A stretch of DNA of 64,000 nucleotides, from contig NZ_RAPY01000003.1 of assembly GCF_003610355.1 (NCBI RefSeq), positions 558,001-622,000 of the forward strand, written 5' to 3'. Positions 16,293 through 24,199 of the stretch are shown here, in pieces; position 1 is the stretch's first letter, and each line of letters opens with the position of its first letter. The notes below the pieces were generated by a model. That model was given only the letters and a program-made list of their open reading frames with translations, was not told the origin of the DNA and did no database searches. The translations under genes were made by a program, and so were the position numbers. The stretch is from Sphingobacterium detergens. GTDB taxonomy: Bacteria > Bacteroidota > Bacteroidia > Sphingobacteriales > Sphingobacteriaceae.

Positions 16293-16704
16293 TTGTAGTC
16301 CCTTCTCTATCAAATTTTTCTTCTTTTTTCAGATCCTCTTCCTCTTCTTCGATCTCGTCATTCCATTTGGCCAAAAAACGGCGGATAGAGAGATCCATAA
16401 ACTTCGATTCCAGAGCAGGTTCAAAAATCCGGATTATAACGATAATCAACATAAAAATACCTGCTGTTGCCAAGAATCCCAACGAATTACTTCCCAACAG
16501 TTCACCTAGCCAAAAGCCCAAAGCCAGACATAAGAAAAAGACAACAAACAAAGTGAATATCAATTTGGTCGCATCCACCACCAAACTGGCAATCAGGCGC
16601 GATGAACGCTCAATTGTCTTCAACTTAACGAGCTTAAACTGGGAATCTATGTACTCCTTTGTTTTTTGAAAAGTACCACTAAGTGAAAATTTTTCTTCTT
16701 CCAT
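16285..16704 (-). CDS. Phage-holin-family membrane protein (holin-X/DUF1469-like)
   Basis: 139-residue inner-membrane protein with two adjacent transmembrane segments, about 45-70 and 77-98 (LIFTLFVVFFLCLALGFWLG and then FLATAGIFMLIIVIIRIF), flanked by charged helices. This layout matches the putative holin-X family, which in non-phage genomes is part of envelope gene clusters and has no shown lytic role. No phage genes are nearby. It lies between YtxH and the coiled-coil protein. The acidic C-terminus (EIEEEEEDLKKEE) is likely cytoplasmic. Confidence 0.72.
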   Translation of the reverse strand: MEEEKFSLSGTFQKTKEYIDSQFKLVKLKTIERSSRLIASLVVDATKLIFTLFVVFFLCLALGFWLGELLGSNSLGFLATAGIFMLIIVIIRIFEPALESKFMDLSIRRFLAKWNDEIEEEEEDLKKEEKFDREGTTNE

Positions 16705-16721
16705 GCATCTTAAATTTATTA

Positions 16722-16787
16722 AGGCTATCTCAAAAGTTTTATACGAATTTCTATAGATTATTTATATTCAGCCTTTTGAAATAGCCT
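16722..16787. repeat. 66-bp element with 15-bp terminal inverted repeats
   Basis: AGGCTATCTCAAAAG (16722-16736) and CTTTTGAAATAGCCT (16773-16787) are inverted repeats with 14 of 15 bases matching, around a 36-bp AT-rich centre. The arms resemble the AGGCTGTCTCAAAA ends of several Bacteroidota insertion sequences, so this could be a MITE-like remnant. It lies between the YtxH and holin-like genes and could also act as a transcript hairpin; there is no T-tract. Confidence 0.45.
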
Positions 16788-16834
16788 ATAATTCTATGTA
16801 TCTCCTCAAATTGCCCTTAAGGACAATTTGTCTT

Positions 16835-17104
16835 TTATGCATGCTCGATGATATCATCGTCTACAATTTCCTCGACTTGGTTTATTTTACCTTTCAAGGT
16901 GGAGACAATTTTCTCTTTAAAATCATTCAATTGATCGAATTGTTCTTCAGCTCTCTCACGAATAGCATCACTCAAATCGCTTAATGAATCATTGATCTTA
17001 TCTCTCGTATCTGATCCTTTGTCCGGAGCAAATAAAACTCCTAAAGCTGCACCTGCAGCAAGACCTGCCAATAACGCCAAAGCTACTTTACTTGTGTCAT
17101 TCAT
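16835..17104 (-). CDS. YtxH domain protein
   Basis: 89-residue small envelope protein. A glycine/alanine-rich hydrophobic segment (ALLAGLAAGAALGVLFAPDKG, residues about 9-29) is followed by the YtxH signature KGSDTRDKI and an amphipathic helical tail rich in Glu, Asp and Lys. Family members are general-stress proteins anchored in the inner membrane in many Bacteroidota and Firmicutes; the exact role is not known. It is upstream of the holin-like and coiled-coil genes in the same direction, with a 66-bp inverted-repeat element in between. Confidence 0.82.
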   Translation of the reverse strand: MNDTSKVALALLAGLAAGAALGVLFAPDKGSDTRDKINDSLSDLSDAIRERAEEQFDQLNDFKEKIVSTLKGKINQVEEIVDDDIIEHA

Positions 17105-17342
17105 TTCTTTTTCGTTTTAAAGTTCTAATTCTATTATACGATGAATCTAGTCTTCGATAATAATACAATTTATAAAGCAAATCGTTTGCCAAATACGGCG
17201 ATTATCCATTATTAACTAGAATCTATATAATTACAATATAGTCATTTTTCAACAATTCGCTATCGATTTACAATAATTCACTAGCGCATTATTATTTATG
17301 ATTTAATATTTAGTATCTTTAAATCAACCGATTATAGAATTT

Positions 17343-18887
17343 ATGCTAAACAAAACCTATTGTAGTGCCGTCTATGGTATTGAGGCATGCACCATAACAG
17401 TTGAGGTAGTTGTTTCTACTGGACTACATTATTATATAGTCGGGCTTCCTGACAATGCTGTCAAAGAAAGCCTCAGACGTATTGAAAGCGCCATTACTTC
17501 CTGCCAACTTCACATGCCACGACAGAAAATTGTGGTCAACTTGGCACCAGCTGACATCAGAAAAGAAGGTTCTAGTTATGATCTATCGATCGCCATCGGT
17601 ATACTCGCTTCCTCGGGGCAACTTACAAATGAGTTATTGGAACAGTATCTGATCTTGGGCGAATTATCTCTGGATGGTAGTATAAAACCTATCAGAGGTG
17701 TATTACCCATTGCCTTACAGGCATTAAATGACGGGTTTAAGGGAATTATACTTCCGCAACAAAATGCACAGGAAGCCGCCATTGTTGCTGGCATCGATGT
17801 GATTGCCGTCGAAAACCTAACAGAGGTGGTACAGTTTCTTAATAACTCAAAAAATATCCTTCCAACGAAAGTCGATATCCAATCTCTCTTTCACACTGAA
17901 ACAAATAAGTATGATGTTGATTTTGCAGATGTTCGGGGACAGGAAAATATCAAGAGAGCATTAGAAATAGCCGCTGCTGGAGGGCATAATGTTATTCTAA
18001 TCGGTCCCCCTGGCGCGGGGAAGACCATGTTAGCGAAAAGATTACCAACGGTATTACCGCCCCTCAATATGATCGAATCGCTTGAAACAACCAAAATTCA
18101 CTCTGTTTCGGGAAACCTTAAAGCTAAAGACGCCTTACTAACGATACGGCCATTTCGCGCCCCTCACCATACCATCTCTGATGTAGCCATGGTGGGTGGC
18201 GGCTCCAATCCTCAACCCGGCGAGATTTCACTATCACATCATGGCGTACTATTTCTGGATGAACTTCCTGAATTTAAACGAAGTGTCCTTGAAGTCATGC
18301 GACAACCACTAGAATCCCGAAGTATCACCATATCAAGAGCAAAATTAACCATAGATTATCCCGCCAGCTTTATGTTGATCGCCGCGATGAACCCATGCCC
18401 TTGTGGATATTTCAATCACCCCGAAAAGGAATGTATCTGTGGCAGCAACACTGTTCAGCGTTATTTAAGTAAAATATCGGGTCCATTATTAGATCGGATT
18501 GACCTTCATGTAGAAGTCACACCTGTACTTTTCGATGAGCTGAGTGCCGCAGGTTCTTCTGAAAATAGCCTGACAGTCCGCAATCGTGTCATCCAAACGA
18601 GGTTGATTCAAAAACAACGATTCGAATCCATCCCAGATGTTCATTGTAATGCACACATGAGCACCAAATTAACCAGAGATATCTGTCAGATCGGCGAACC
18701 ACAAAAAAAACTATTAAAGACAGCTATTGATCGTCTAAATCTTTCCGCCAGGGCCTATGATCGAATATTAAAAGTCGCCCGCACCATCGCGGATATGGAA
18801 AATAGTTCCACGATCGAAAACCACCATCTCGCTGAAGCAATCCAGTACAGAAATTTGGATAGGGAAACCTGGGGCGGAAAATTTTAG
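17343..18887 (+). CDS. YifB/ComM-family Mg-chelatase-like AAA+ ATPase
   Basis: 514-residue cytoplasmic AAA+ protein. The N-terminal third is the ChlI-like domain (VVSTGLHYYIVGLPDNAVKE near residue 23). The AAA+ core has Walker A GPPGAGKTMLAKR near 221, Walker B LFLDELPEF near 303 and a cysteine motif PCPCGYFNHPEKECICG near 353. The C-terminal Mg-chelatase domain ends with RAYDRILKVARTIADME. ComM in other bacteria is a helicase for branch migration in transformation; a role in DNA uptake here is inferred only. It is convergent with the rhomboid gene with a 4-bp overlap. Confidence 0.93.
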   Translation: MLNKTYCSAVYGIEACTITVEVVVSTGLHYYIVGLPDNAVKESLRRIESAITSCQLHMPRQKIVVNLAPADIRKEGSSYDLSIAIGILASSGQLTNELLEQYLILGELSLDGSIKPIRGVLPIALQALNDGFKGIILPQQNAQEAAIVAGIDVIAVENLTEVVQFLNNSKNILPTKVDIQSLFHTETNKYDVDFADVRGQENIKRALEIAAAGGHNVILIGPPGAGKTMLAKRLPTVLPPLNMIESLETTKIHSVSGNLKAKDALLTIRPFRAPHHTISDVAMVGGGSNPQPGEISLSHHGVLFLDELPEFKRSVLEVMRQPLESRSITISRAKLTIDYPASFMLIAAMNPCPCGYFNHPEKECICGSNTVQRYLSKISGPLLDRIDLHVEVTPVLFDELSAAGSSENSLTVRNRVIQTRLIQKQRFESIPDVHCNAHMSTKLTRDICQIGEPQKKLLKTAIDRLNLSARAYDRILKVARTIADMENSSTIENHHLAEAIQYRNLDRETWGGKF

Positions 18888-19507
18888 AACTGTGACAGAC
18901 AATGCTTTATAACCCAAGGAAAACAGATAATGGTCAAGATCAATCCCGATAATGCACCAAAGAAATGCGCATCATGGTTAATCCCATCCTGTGCTTTTTT
19001 AGAAGCCCAAATGCAATAACCCAAAAATAGAAAGGCAAATAAATAAGCTGGCATTGGGATTATCATCATAACTCCAATAGTCATCTTCGGGTTAAAAAGG
19101 ATATAACTAAATAAAACAGCACAGATAGCGCCCGAAGCACCCAGGCTGTAATAACCGTAATTATTTTTCTGTTGGATAATGGTCGGAATATCACTCAGTA
19201 CTAGACTACCTAAATAGATAACAGCAAAGAGAAGATGTCCATAGGGGCTTGCCTGTGCCAGCATCTGTTCCAATCCAAATGCGAAATAATAAAACGTGAT
19301 CATATTAAACAGCAGGTGTCCCCAATCTTTATGGATAAAACCACTGGTAAATATTGTATACAAGCGCTGTTTACGCGCGATACTATACGGATGGAGCATT
19401 AACTTACCATAAAGCTGCTCATGAGAAAAGGTATAGATACTCGTTACAAGCGTAAAAAAGAAAATAACACTTGCTACAGGAGTTTGTTGTAAATAAAAAG
19501 TAAGCAT
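18884..19507 (-). CDS. Rhomboid-family intramembrane serine protease
   Basis: 207-residue inner-membrane protease that cleaves substrates within the membrane. It has six or so membrane spans. GFIHKDWGHLLFNM near residue 56 gives the conserved His and Asn, GASGAICAVLFSY near 124 carries the catalytic serine, and HDAHFFGALSGL near 178 carries the catalytic histidine. The catalytic dyad is complete. Length is normal for a minimal rhomboid. It lies 2 bp downstream of the LUD-domain gene and is probably co-transcribed with it. Confidence 0.9.
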   Translation of the reverse strand: MLTFYLQQTPVASVIFFFTLVTSIYTFSHEQLYGKLMLHPYSIARKQRLYTIFTSGFIHKDWGHLLFNMITFYYFAFGLEQMLAQASPYGHLLFAVIYLGSLVLSDIPTIIQQKNNYGYYSLGASGAICAVLFSYILFNPKMTIGVMMIIPMPAYLFAFLFLGYCIWASKKAQDGINHDAHFFGALSGLILTIICFPWVIKHCLSQF

Positions 19508-19509
19508 TG

Positions 19510-20157
19510 CTAGAAACGGTCTTCTAAAAGTAAAACATATAGCTCTTTAGGCCCATGAGCGCCCAAAACCAGCCTTTTCTCAATATCCGCAGTACGTGAA
19601 AGGCCTGTAATTGTTGATATCATTGTTGGAATCTCCTGGCCATAACGTTTCTGCATATAAGCTAAGGCATCTTTCACGTCCCACACCAATTGAGAAGCTT
19701 TGGCAACAACGATGTGAATCGGAGGGTAGATACTTAGGCGACGTCCGGAGGCATTTGCATTACTCACCATAATACTGCCATTACGCGCAATCAACGCTTC
19801 ACATGAGGTAATACTCGCATTGGCAGACTCAAAGTCTTTCTCCGTTTTGAAAAAAGGGAAACCATAGGGACTCAGCAGATTTTGGATCCCCTGCTCCCAG
19901 GCATAGATATTTTTTATATTGTTTACCTCGGTTAATGTAATCAGATTTTCGATGAGACCAATCTCACCATCGCAATAAAGAAACTTGCCGCCAGCGGCTG
20001 TCAATTCACGAACAAAAACAAGATCAACCAATTCATCCTCTTCTTTGTAAAGGGGTGTTTCTTTGAAATTAGGGTGTGGATTATCGTTTTTTTGAAGTAA
20101 TGCCTGACGTATGCGTTTTAACATTACCTCCTTCGCTGTCGCGTTCTTCACGTTCAT
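19510..20157 (-). CDS. LutC/YkgG-family LUD-domain protein
   Basis: 215-residue cytoplasmic protein of the lactate-utilization (LUD) family. The motifs SCEALIARNGSIMVSNA near residue 114, GRRLSIYPPIHIVVAKASQ near 137 and ISTITGLSRTADIEKRLVLG near 177 are diagnostic. LutC acts with LutA and LutB to oxidise L-lactate in Bacillus, but neither partner is here; Bacteroidota often carry a lone copy after ftsH with no shown role. It is separated from ftsH by a terminator hairpin and runs into the rhomboid gene. Confidence 0.85.
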   Translation of the reverse strand: MNVKNATAKEVMLKRIRQALLQKNDNPHPNFKETPLYKEEDELVDLVFVRELTAAGGKFLYCDGEIGLIENLITLTEVNNIKNIYAWEQGIQNLLSPYGFPFFKTEKDFESANASITSCEALIARNGSIMVSNANASGRRLSIYPPIHIVVAKASQLVWDVKDALAYMQKRYGQEIPTMISTITGLSRTADIEKRLVLGAHGPKELYVLLLEDRF

Positions 20158-20176
20158 GGCTCAATAGCAATATAAA

Positions 20177-20205
20177 TACAGCGCTAGAGTTTTTCTAGCG
20201 CTGTA
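20177..20205 (-). terminator. Hairpin after ftsH
   Basis: TACAGCGCTAGA (20177-20188) pairs perfectly with TCTAGCGCTGTA (20194-20205) around a 5-nt loop, 9 bp past the ftsH stop. The tail is AT-rich but not a full T-tract, so read-through into the LUD gene is possible. Confidence 0.65.
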
Positions 20206-20214
20206 AAATCTAAA

Positions 20215-22299
20215 TTAGTTTAAACTATTCGATGATGGATTATCCAACCGCTGTTCATCTTTTGAAGTTGCCTCCTCAGGGTGAACATCCAATGGCAAAT
20301 CGGTCTGTGGTACACCGCCACCATCCGCACCGTTGACAAACTCATCATAAGTTGTTTTGGTATCGAAAGGACGCTTACCTAATATCTCTTCAAGGTCAGA
20401 TTGGAAAAGGATCTCTTTTTCCAATAGCTTCTCTGCAATCTTAATCAGCCCCTCGCGTTTGTCCAACAAAAGTTGTTTTGTACGTGCATAGACATCTGTA
20501 ATCAAATTACGAACTTCGGCATCAATAAGCTCTGCCGTTTTGTCAGAGTATGGCTTTTGGAAAGAAGCCTCTGAGCTGTCACGGAAAGACACATTTCCTA
20601 CCTTATCGTTCATACCATAGATGGCAATCATTGCATAAGAAAGCTGCGTGATACGTTCCAGGTCATTTTGAGCACCTGTGGAAATTCTACCAAAAGTAAT
20701 ATCTTCGGCTACACGTCCACCCATAGTCATACATAAGCTGTCTACCAGTTGCTCTGTTGTATATAAGAACTGTTCACGAGGAAGATATTGTGCATATCCC
20801 AAAGCCGCTACTCCACGCGGAACAATAGAAACTTTTACCAAAGGATCTGCATGTTCCAAATACCAGCCCGCAATAGCATGCCCTGCTTCGTGGTAAGCAA
20901 CGATACGTTTCTCTTCAGGAGAAATGATTTTATTCTTTTTCTCAAGACCACCAATCACACGATCCACAGCATCCTGAAAATCTTGCATATCTATCTCAGG
21001 TTTGTTTTTACGTGCAGCAATCAACGCCGCTTCATTACAAACATTAGCGATCTCTGCACCAGCAAAACCTGGAGTCTGTGCCGACAATTTTTTGGCATCT
21101 ACCTCCGCTGATAACTTCAATGGTTTTAAGTGCACTTTAAAAATATGCTCACGACCGATTAAATCTGGTTTATCAATAGAAATCTGACGGTCGAAACGTC
21201 CTGGACGCAATAATGCAGTATCCAATACATCAATACGGTTTGTCGCTGCTAAAATAATAACACCCGAATCCGTACCGAAACCATCCATTTCTACCAATAA
21301 CTGGTTCAATGTATTTTCACGTTCGTCGTTACCACCCATCATAGAATTTTTACCGCGGGCACGACCGATCGCATCAATCTCATCAATAAAAATAATACAT
21401 GGCGCTTTCTCTTTGGCTTGTTTGAACAAGTCACGGACACGTGAAGCACCCACACCAACAAACATCTCTACGAAGTCTGAGCCAGATAGGGAGAAGAAAG
21501 GCACCTGTGCTTCACCAGCAACAGCTTTTGCCAATAAAGTCTTACCTGTTCCCGGAGGGCCTACCAGCAATGCTCCTTTTGGAATTTTACCCCCTAGATT
21601 CGTATACTTACGTGGATTTTTCAAGAAATCCACAATTTCCATTACTTCTTGTTTTGCTTCTTCTAAGCCTGCAACATCATTAAAGGTGATATTGATTTGT
21701 GATTCTTTATCGAATAACTGTGCTTTGGATTTGCCGATATTAAATATCGCACCACCGCCACCACCAGCACCACCGCCCATACGGCGCATCAAGAAAATCC
21801 AGATCGCTGCCAACACTAACAACGGCAACATAAATGTCACAAACCAGCTCGCCCAAGGATTAGAACGATCAGCATATTTTAATTGTACTTTAGGTGTTCC
21901 TGGTGCTAGTTCAGCCTGCGATGCAGCTAACTTTTTCTCCAGAACCTCTGCTGAGGCATCCTTAAAGATATACTGCGGACCTGTTTCCTCTTGACCAGCA
22001 AGACTAGGGATTGGATCATTGCTTTTAGTTACGTCTTTAAAATTGGGATTATCTTTCCAGCCCTTTTTTAGATAAACTTCTACCTCGACAAGATCATTTT
22101 TCTTATATGCTTCCAAACGCTCAACAGCGCCGGTTTTTAACATGCGTGTTTCAAAATCACTATAGCTAATTTCCTTAGCCGGGTTTTCTCCAAAAACATA
22201 TTGCAAGGCAAAAAAACCTAAAAACATGGCAATCATAAGCCACACAAAATTAAATTTTGGCGGTTTCGGGCTTACCTTACTACTTGGGATTTTTTTCAT
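20215..22299 (-). CDS. ftsH: ATP-dependent zinc metalloprotease FtsH
   Basis: 694-residue membrane-anchored AAA+ protease for quality control of membrane and regulatory proteins. Two membrane segments (about 17-37 and 150-170) flank a periplasmic domain. A glycine-rich linker leads to the AAA+ core: Walker A GPPGTGKT (247-254), Walker B IIFIDEID (302-309), the SRH with LLRPGRFDRQ near 364, and the zinc site HEAGH near 470. The C-terminal tail after about 655 is acidic and unique. It is 48 bp after rsfS in the same direction and ends before a hairpin. Confidence 0.97.
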   Translation of the reverse strand: MKKIPSSKVSPKPPKFNFVWLMIAMFLGFFALQYVFGENPAKEISYSDFETRMLKTGAVERLEAYKKNDLVEVEVYLKKGWKDNPNFKDVTKSNDPIPSLAGQEETGPQYIFKDASAEVLEKKLAASQAELAPGTPKVQLKYADRSNPWASWFVTFMLPLLVLAAIWIFLMRRMGGGAGGGGGAIFNIGKSKAQLFDKESQINITFNDVAGLEEAKQEVMEIVDFLKNPRKYTNLGGKIPKGALLVGPPGTGKTLLAKAVAGEAQVPFFSLSGSDFVEMFVGVGASRVRDLFKQAKEKAPCIIFIDEIDAIGRARGKNSMMGGNDERENTLNQLLVEMDGFGTDSGVIILAATNRIDVLDTALLRPGRFDRQISIDKPDLIGREHIFKVHLKPLKLSAEVDAKKLSAQTPGFAGAEIANVCNEAALIAARKNKPEIDMQDFQDAVDRVIGGLEKKNKIISPEEKRIVAYHEAGHAIAGWYLEHADPLVKVSIVPRGVAALGYAQYLPREQFLYTTEQLVDSLCMTMGGRVAEDITFGRISTGAQNDLERITQLSYAMIAIYGMNDKVGNVSFRDSSEASFQKPYSDKTAELIDAEVRNLITDVYARTKQLLLDKREGLIKIAEKLLEKEILFQSDLEEILGKRPFDTKTTYDEFVNGADGGGVPQTDLPLDVHPEEATSKDEQRLDNPSSNSLN

Positions 22300-22347
22300 T
22301 ATATCGTAATTATATTTTCTGTATAAATTATTGAATTGAGGCTTTTA

Positions 22348-22722
22348 TTAAGCGCTTTGGAAATGCTGAACTTGTGCATCTCCCCACAAATCCTCGATTG
22401 CATAATGCGCTCTTTTTTCGGTCTTAAAGATATGTACAACCACATCCACAAAATCCAAAATCAACCACTCTCCATTTGATTGTCCTTCTTTATATTGGGG
22501 TTCTTGACCAAAAGCCTTATAGACTTCCTCCTCTACACTCTTGGCAATAGCGTTAACCTGAATGTTGGAGTCGGCATGGCAAATCACAAAATAATCAGAA
22601 ACAGAACTGTGAAGATCTCTTAAATCCAAACGAACAATCTCGTTTGCTTTCTTTTCCTGCATACCATGAACGATAATTTCTGATAGACGTTGCGACAATT
22701 CTGAACTTTTATTTTTACTCAT
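22348..22722 (-). CDS. rsfS: Ribosome silencing factor RsfS
   Basis: 124-residue protein that binds ribosomal protein uL14 and blocks joining of the subunits under nutrient limitation. The RsfS/Iojap signature SDYFVICHADSNIQVNAIAK lies near residue 42 and the block EWLILDFVDVVVHIF near 86, both typical. Length fits. It lies upstream of ftsH and is divergent from birA, an arrangement common in Bacteroidota. Confidence 0.94.
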   Translation of the reverse strand: MSKNKSSELSQRLSEIIVHGMQEKKANEIVRLDLRDLHSSVSDYFVICHADSNIQVNAIAKSVEEEVYKAFGQEPQYKEGQSNGEWLILDFVDVVVHIFKTEKRAHYAIEDLWGDAQVQHFQSA

Positions 22723-22769
22723 TAAAAAATATGATAGTTTTGACTTAATATTTATTTAATACTTTCAGT

Positions 22770-23540
22770 TTGCAAAATAACAATATTTCGGGACTTATCA
22801 TCGGTCAAAATACAATATATCTTGACAAAGTTGCCTCTACAAACGATTATTTAAGAGATTTATTGTCAAATTTCAAGCCACTCGCAGAGGGCACTGCCAT
22901 TTTAGCAGGAGAACAGTTTCAGGGAAAAGGGCAACGAGGAAGCACCTGGGTCAGTGAACCTGGAAAAAACCTGACTACATCAATTCTTTTAAAACCGCAT
23001 TTCTTATCAATAGCGCAGCAATTTGCGCTCTCAGCGACAGTTGCAATCGCTGTAGTCAACTGGCTTAAATGCAAGACTGAGCAGGATGTGACCGTAAAAT
23101 GGCCCAATGACATTTATGTGGGCAACAAAAAAATAGTTGGCATCCTTATTGAAAATAAATTAAAGGGAAATAAAATTGAAGCGTCTATTGTCGGAATCGG
23201 CATTAATATTAATCAAGTCAATTTTGACACAGCGACAACAATTACTTCATTAGCTGTTCTTACAAACAAAGCCGATTACGTCATAAAGGACCTGGCCGTC
23301 GAGCTTTTTGATAGTATCCAAAAGGAATACAACAACCTCTTCACCCAATCCTGGCAGCCTATATTGGACCGTTATAATGAGTCCCTATTTTGGAGAGACC
23401 AAGAACGGTCATTTTTGATCGCAGGAGAAAAAAAGACAGGGATTATTAAAGCGGTGGGGATTGATGGCCAATTGCAAGTGCTTATTGAAAACAAATTGCA
23501 GAAGTTTAACATCAAAGAGATAAGCCACCTTATATCCTAA
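22770..23540 (+). CDS. birA: Biotin--[acetyl-CoA-carboxylase] ligase
   Basis: 256-residue cytoplasmic enzyme that biotinylates the carrier domain of acetyl-CoA carboxylase via biotinyl-AMP. The motifs LDKVASTNDYLRD near residue 18, GEQFQGKGQRGSTWVSE near 46 and KWPNDIYVGNKKIVGILIE near 110 form the biotin/ATP site. It lacks the N-terminal helix-turn-helix of bifunctional BirA, so it is not a repressor. The proposed start is TTG at 22770; no ATG or GTG lies in frame before the conserved core, which is unusual. It is divergent from rsfS. Confidence 0.92.
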   Translation: MQNNNISGLIIGQNTIYLDKVASTNDYLRDLLSNFKPLAEGTAILAGEQFQGKGQRGSTWVSEPGKNLTTSILLKPHFLSIAQQFALSATVAIAVVNWLKCKTEQDVTVKWPNDIYVGNKKIVGILIENKLKGNKIEASIVGIGININQVNFDTATTITSLAVLTNKADYVIKDLAVELFDSIQKEYNNLFTQSWQPILDRYNESLFWRDQERSFLIAGEKKTGIIKAVGIDGQLQVLIENKLQKFNIKEISHLIS

Positions 23541-23579
23541 TCTTTACACTAAATACAGATAAACCATTTTAGAATATGC

Positions 23580-23587
23580 TACTTTTG
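23580..23587 (+). promoter_or_regulatory. -7 box for the DsbD-alpha gene
   Basis: TACTTTTG matches TAnnTTTG 76 bp before the ATG at 23664. It gives a leader of about 70 nt. Confidence 0.45.
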
Positions 23588-23663
23588 TAAAGTGGATAAA
23601 TTAAACCTTTTTTAACTTTAGTTATCAAAGGTGTATAACGAACTGCAATAATTATTTAGGAAA

Positions 23664-24113
23664 ATGAAAAAATTAGTATTGTTAATAACTGCAGTAATTT
23701 TCGCAGTTACTGGAGCCTTCGCTCAAATTCACAAACCTGTAAAATGGACTGTAGCCAGCAAGAAACTTAACAACAACGAAGCTGTTGTCTATGTCAAAGG
23801 AACAATCCAAAACGGATGGCACATTTATTCCCAAAATGTAAAAGATGGTGGACCTATTCCAACTTCTTTTAATTTTGCAAAAGCTGCTGAATACGCATTA
23901 GTTGGTAAAACTGCTGAGCCAAAACCAAAAGTTAAACACGAAGAGGTGTTTAAAATGGACGTTGGTTACTTTACAAATGAAGTGATCTTTCAACAAAAAG
24001 TAAAGTTGAATAAAGGTACAGCAACAGTAAAAGGTACCGTCGAATGGCAAGCTTGTGATGCATCACAATGTCTTCCTCCTGACGAATATGCTTTTGCTGT
24101 GACAATCAAATAG
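23664..24113 (+). CDS. Secreted DsbD alpha-domain protein
   Basis: 149-residue periplasmic protein. A signal peptide (hydrophobic LVLLITAVIFAVTGAFA, cleavage near residue 20) is followed by one DsbD alpha domain: KGTIQNGWHIYSQNVKDGGP near 46 and the redox pair C131/C136 in QACDASQCLPP near the end. In DsbD the alpha domain passes electrons from the membrane domain to periplasmic partners. Here it is a free protein, and the next gene lacks this domain, so the two probably work together. A terminator lies between them and the next gene has its own -7 box. Confidence 0.85.
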   Translation: MKKLVLLITAVIFAVTGAFAQIHKPVKWTVASKKLNNNEAVVYVKGTIQNGWHIYSQNVKDGGPIPTSFNFAKAAEYALVGKTAEPKPKVKHEEVFKMDVGYFTNEVIFQQKVKLNKGTATVKGTVEWQACDASQCLPPDEYAFAVTIK

Positions 24114-24142
24114 TAAAAATGATCATACACAGATAAAATAAT

Positions 24143-24162
24143 AAGGCGATTCTCATCGCCTT
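24143..24162 (+). terminator. Terminator after the DsbD-alpha gene
   Basis: AAGGCGAT pairs with ATCGCCTT around a TCTC loop and is followed by T7 (24161-24167). It is a compact intrinsic terminator. Confidence 0.75.
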
Positions 24163-24166
24163 TTTT

Positions 24167-24174
24167 TATTTTTG
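24167..24174 (+). promoter_or_regulatory. -7 box for dsbD
   Basis: TATTTTTG matches TAnnTTTG immediately after the T-tract of the upstream terminator, 25 bp before the dsbD ATG. The terminator T-tract contributes the first base, so stop and restart signals touch. Confidence 0.45.
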
Positions 24175-24199
24175 AAGCTGACATCAGAAACAGACACTC

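Noticed and set aside
16285..16704. Prophage, suggested by the holin-family protein
   Set aside because: No integrase, terminase, capsid, tail or endolysin gene is near, and holin-X family proteins occur outside phages next to YtxH.
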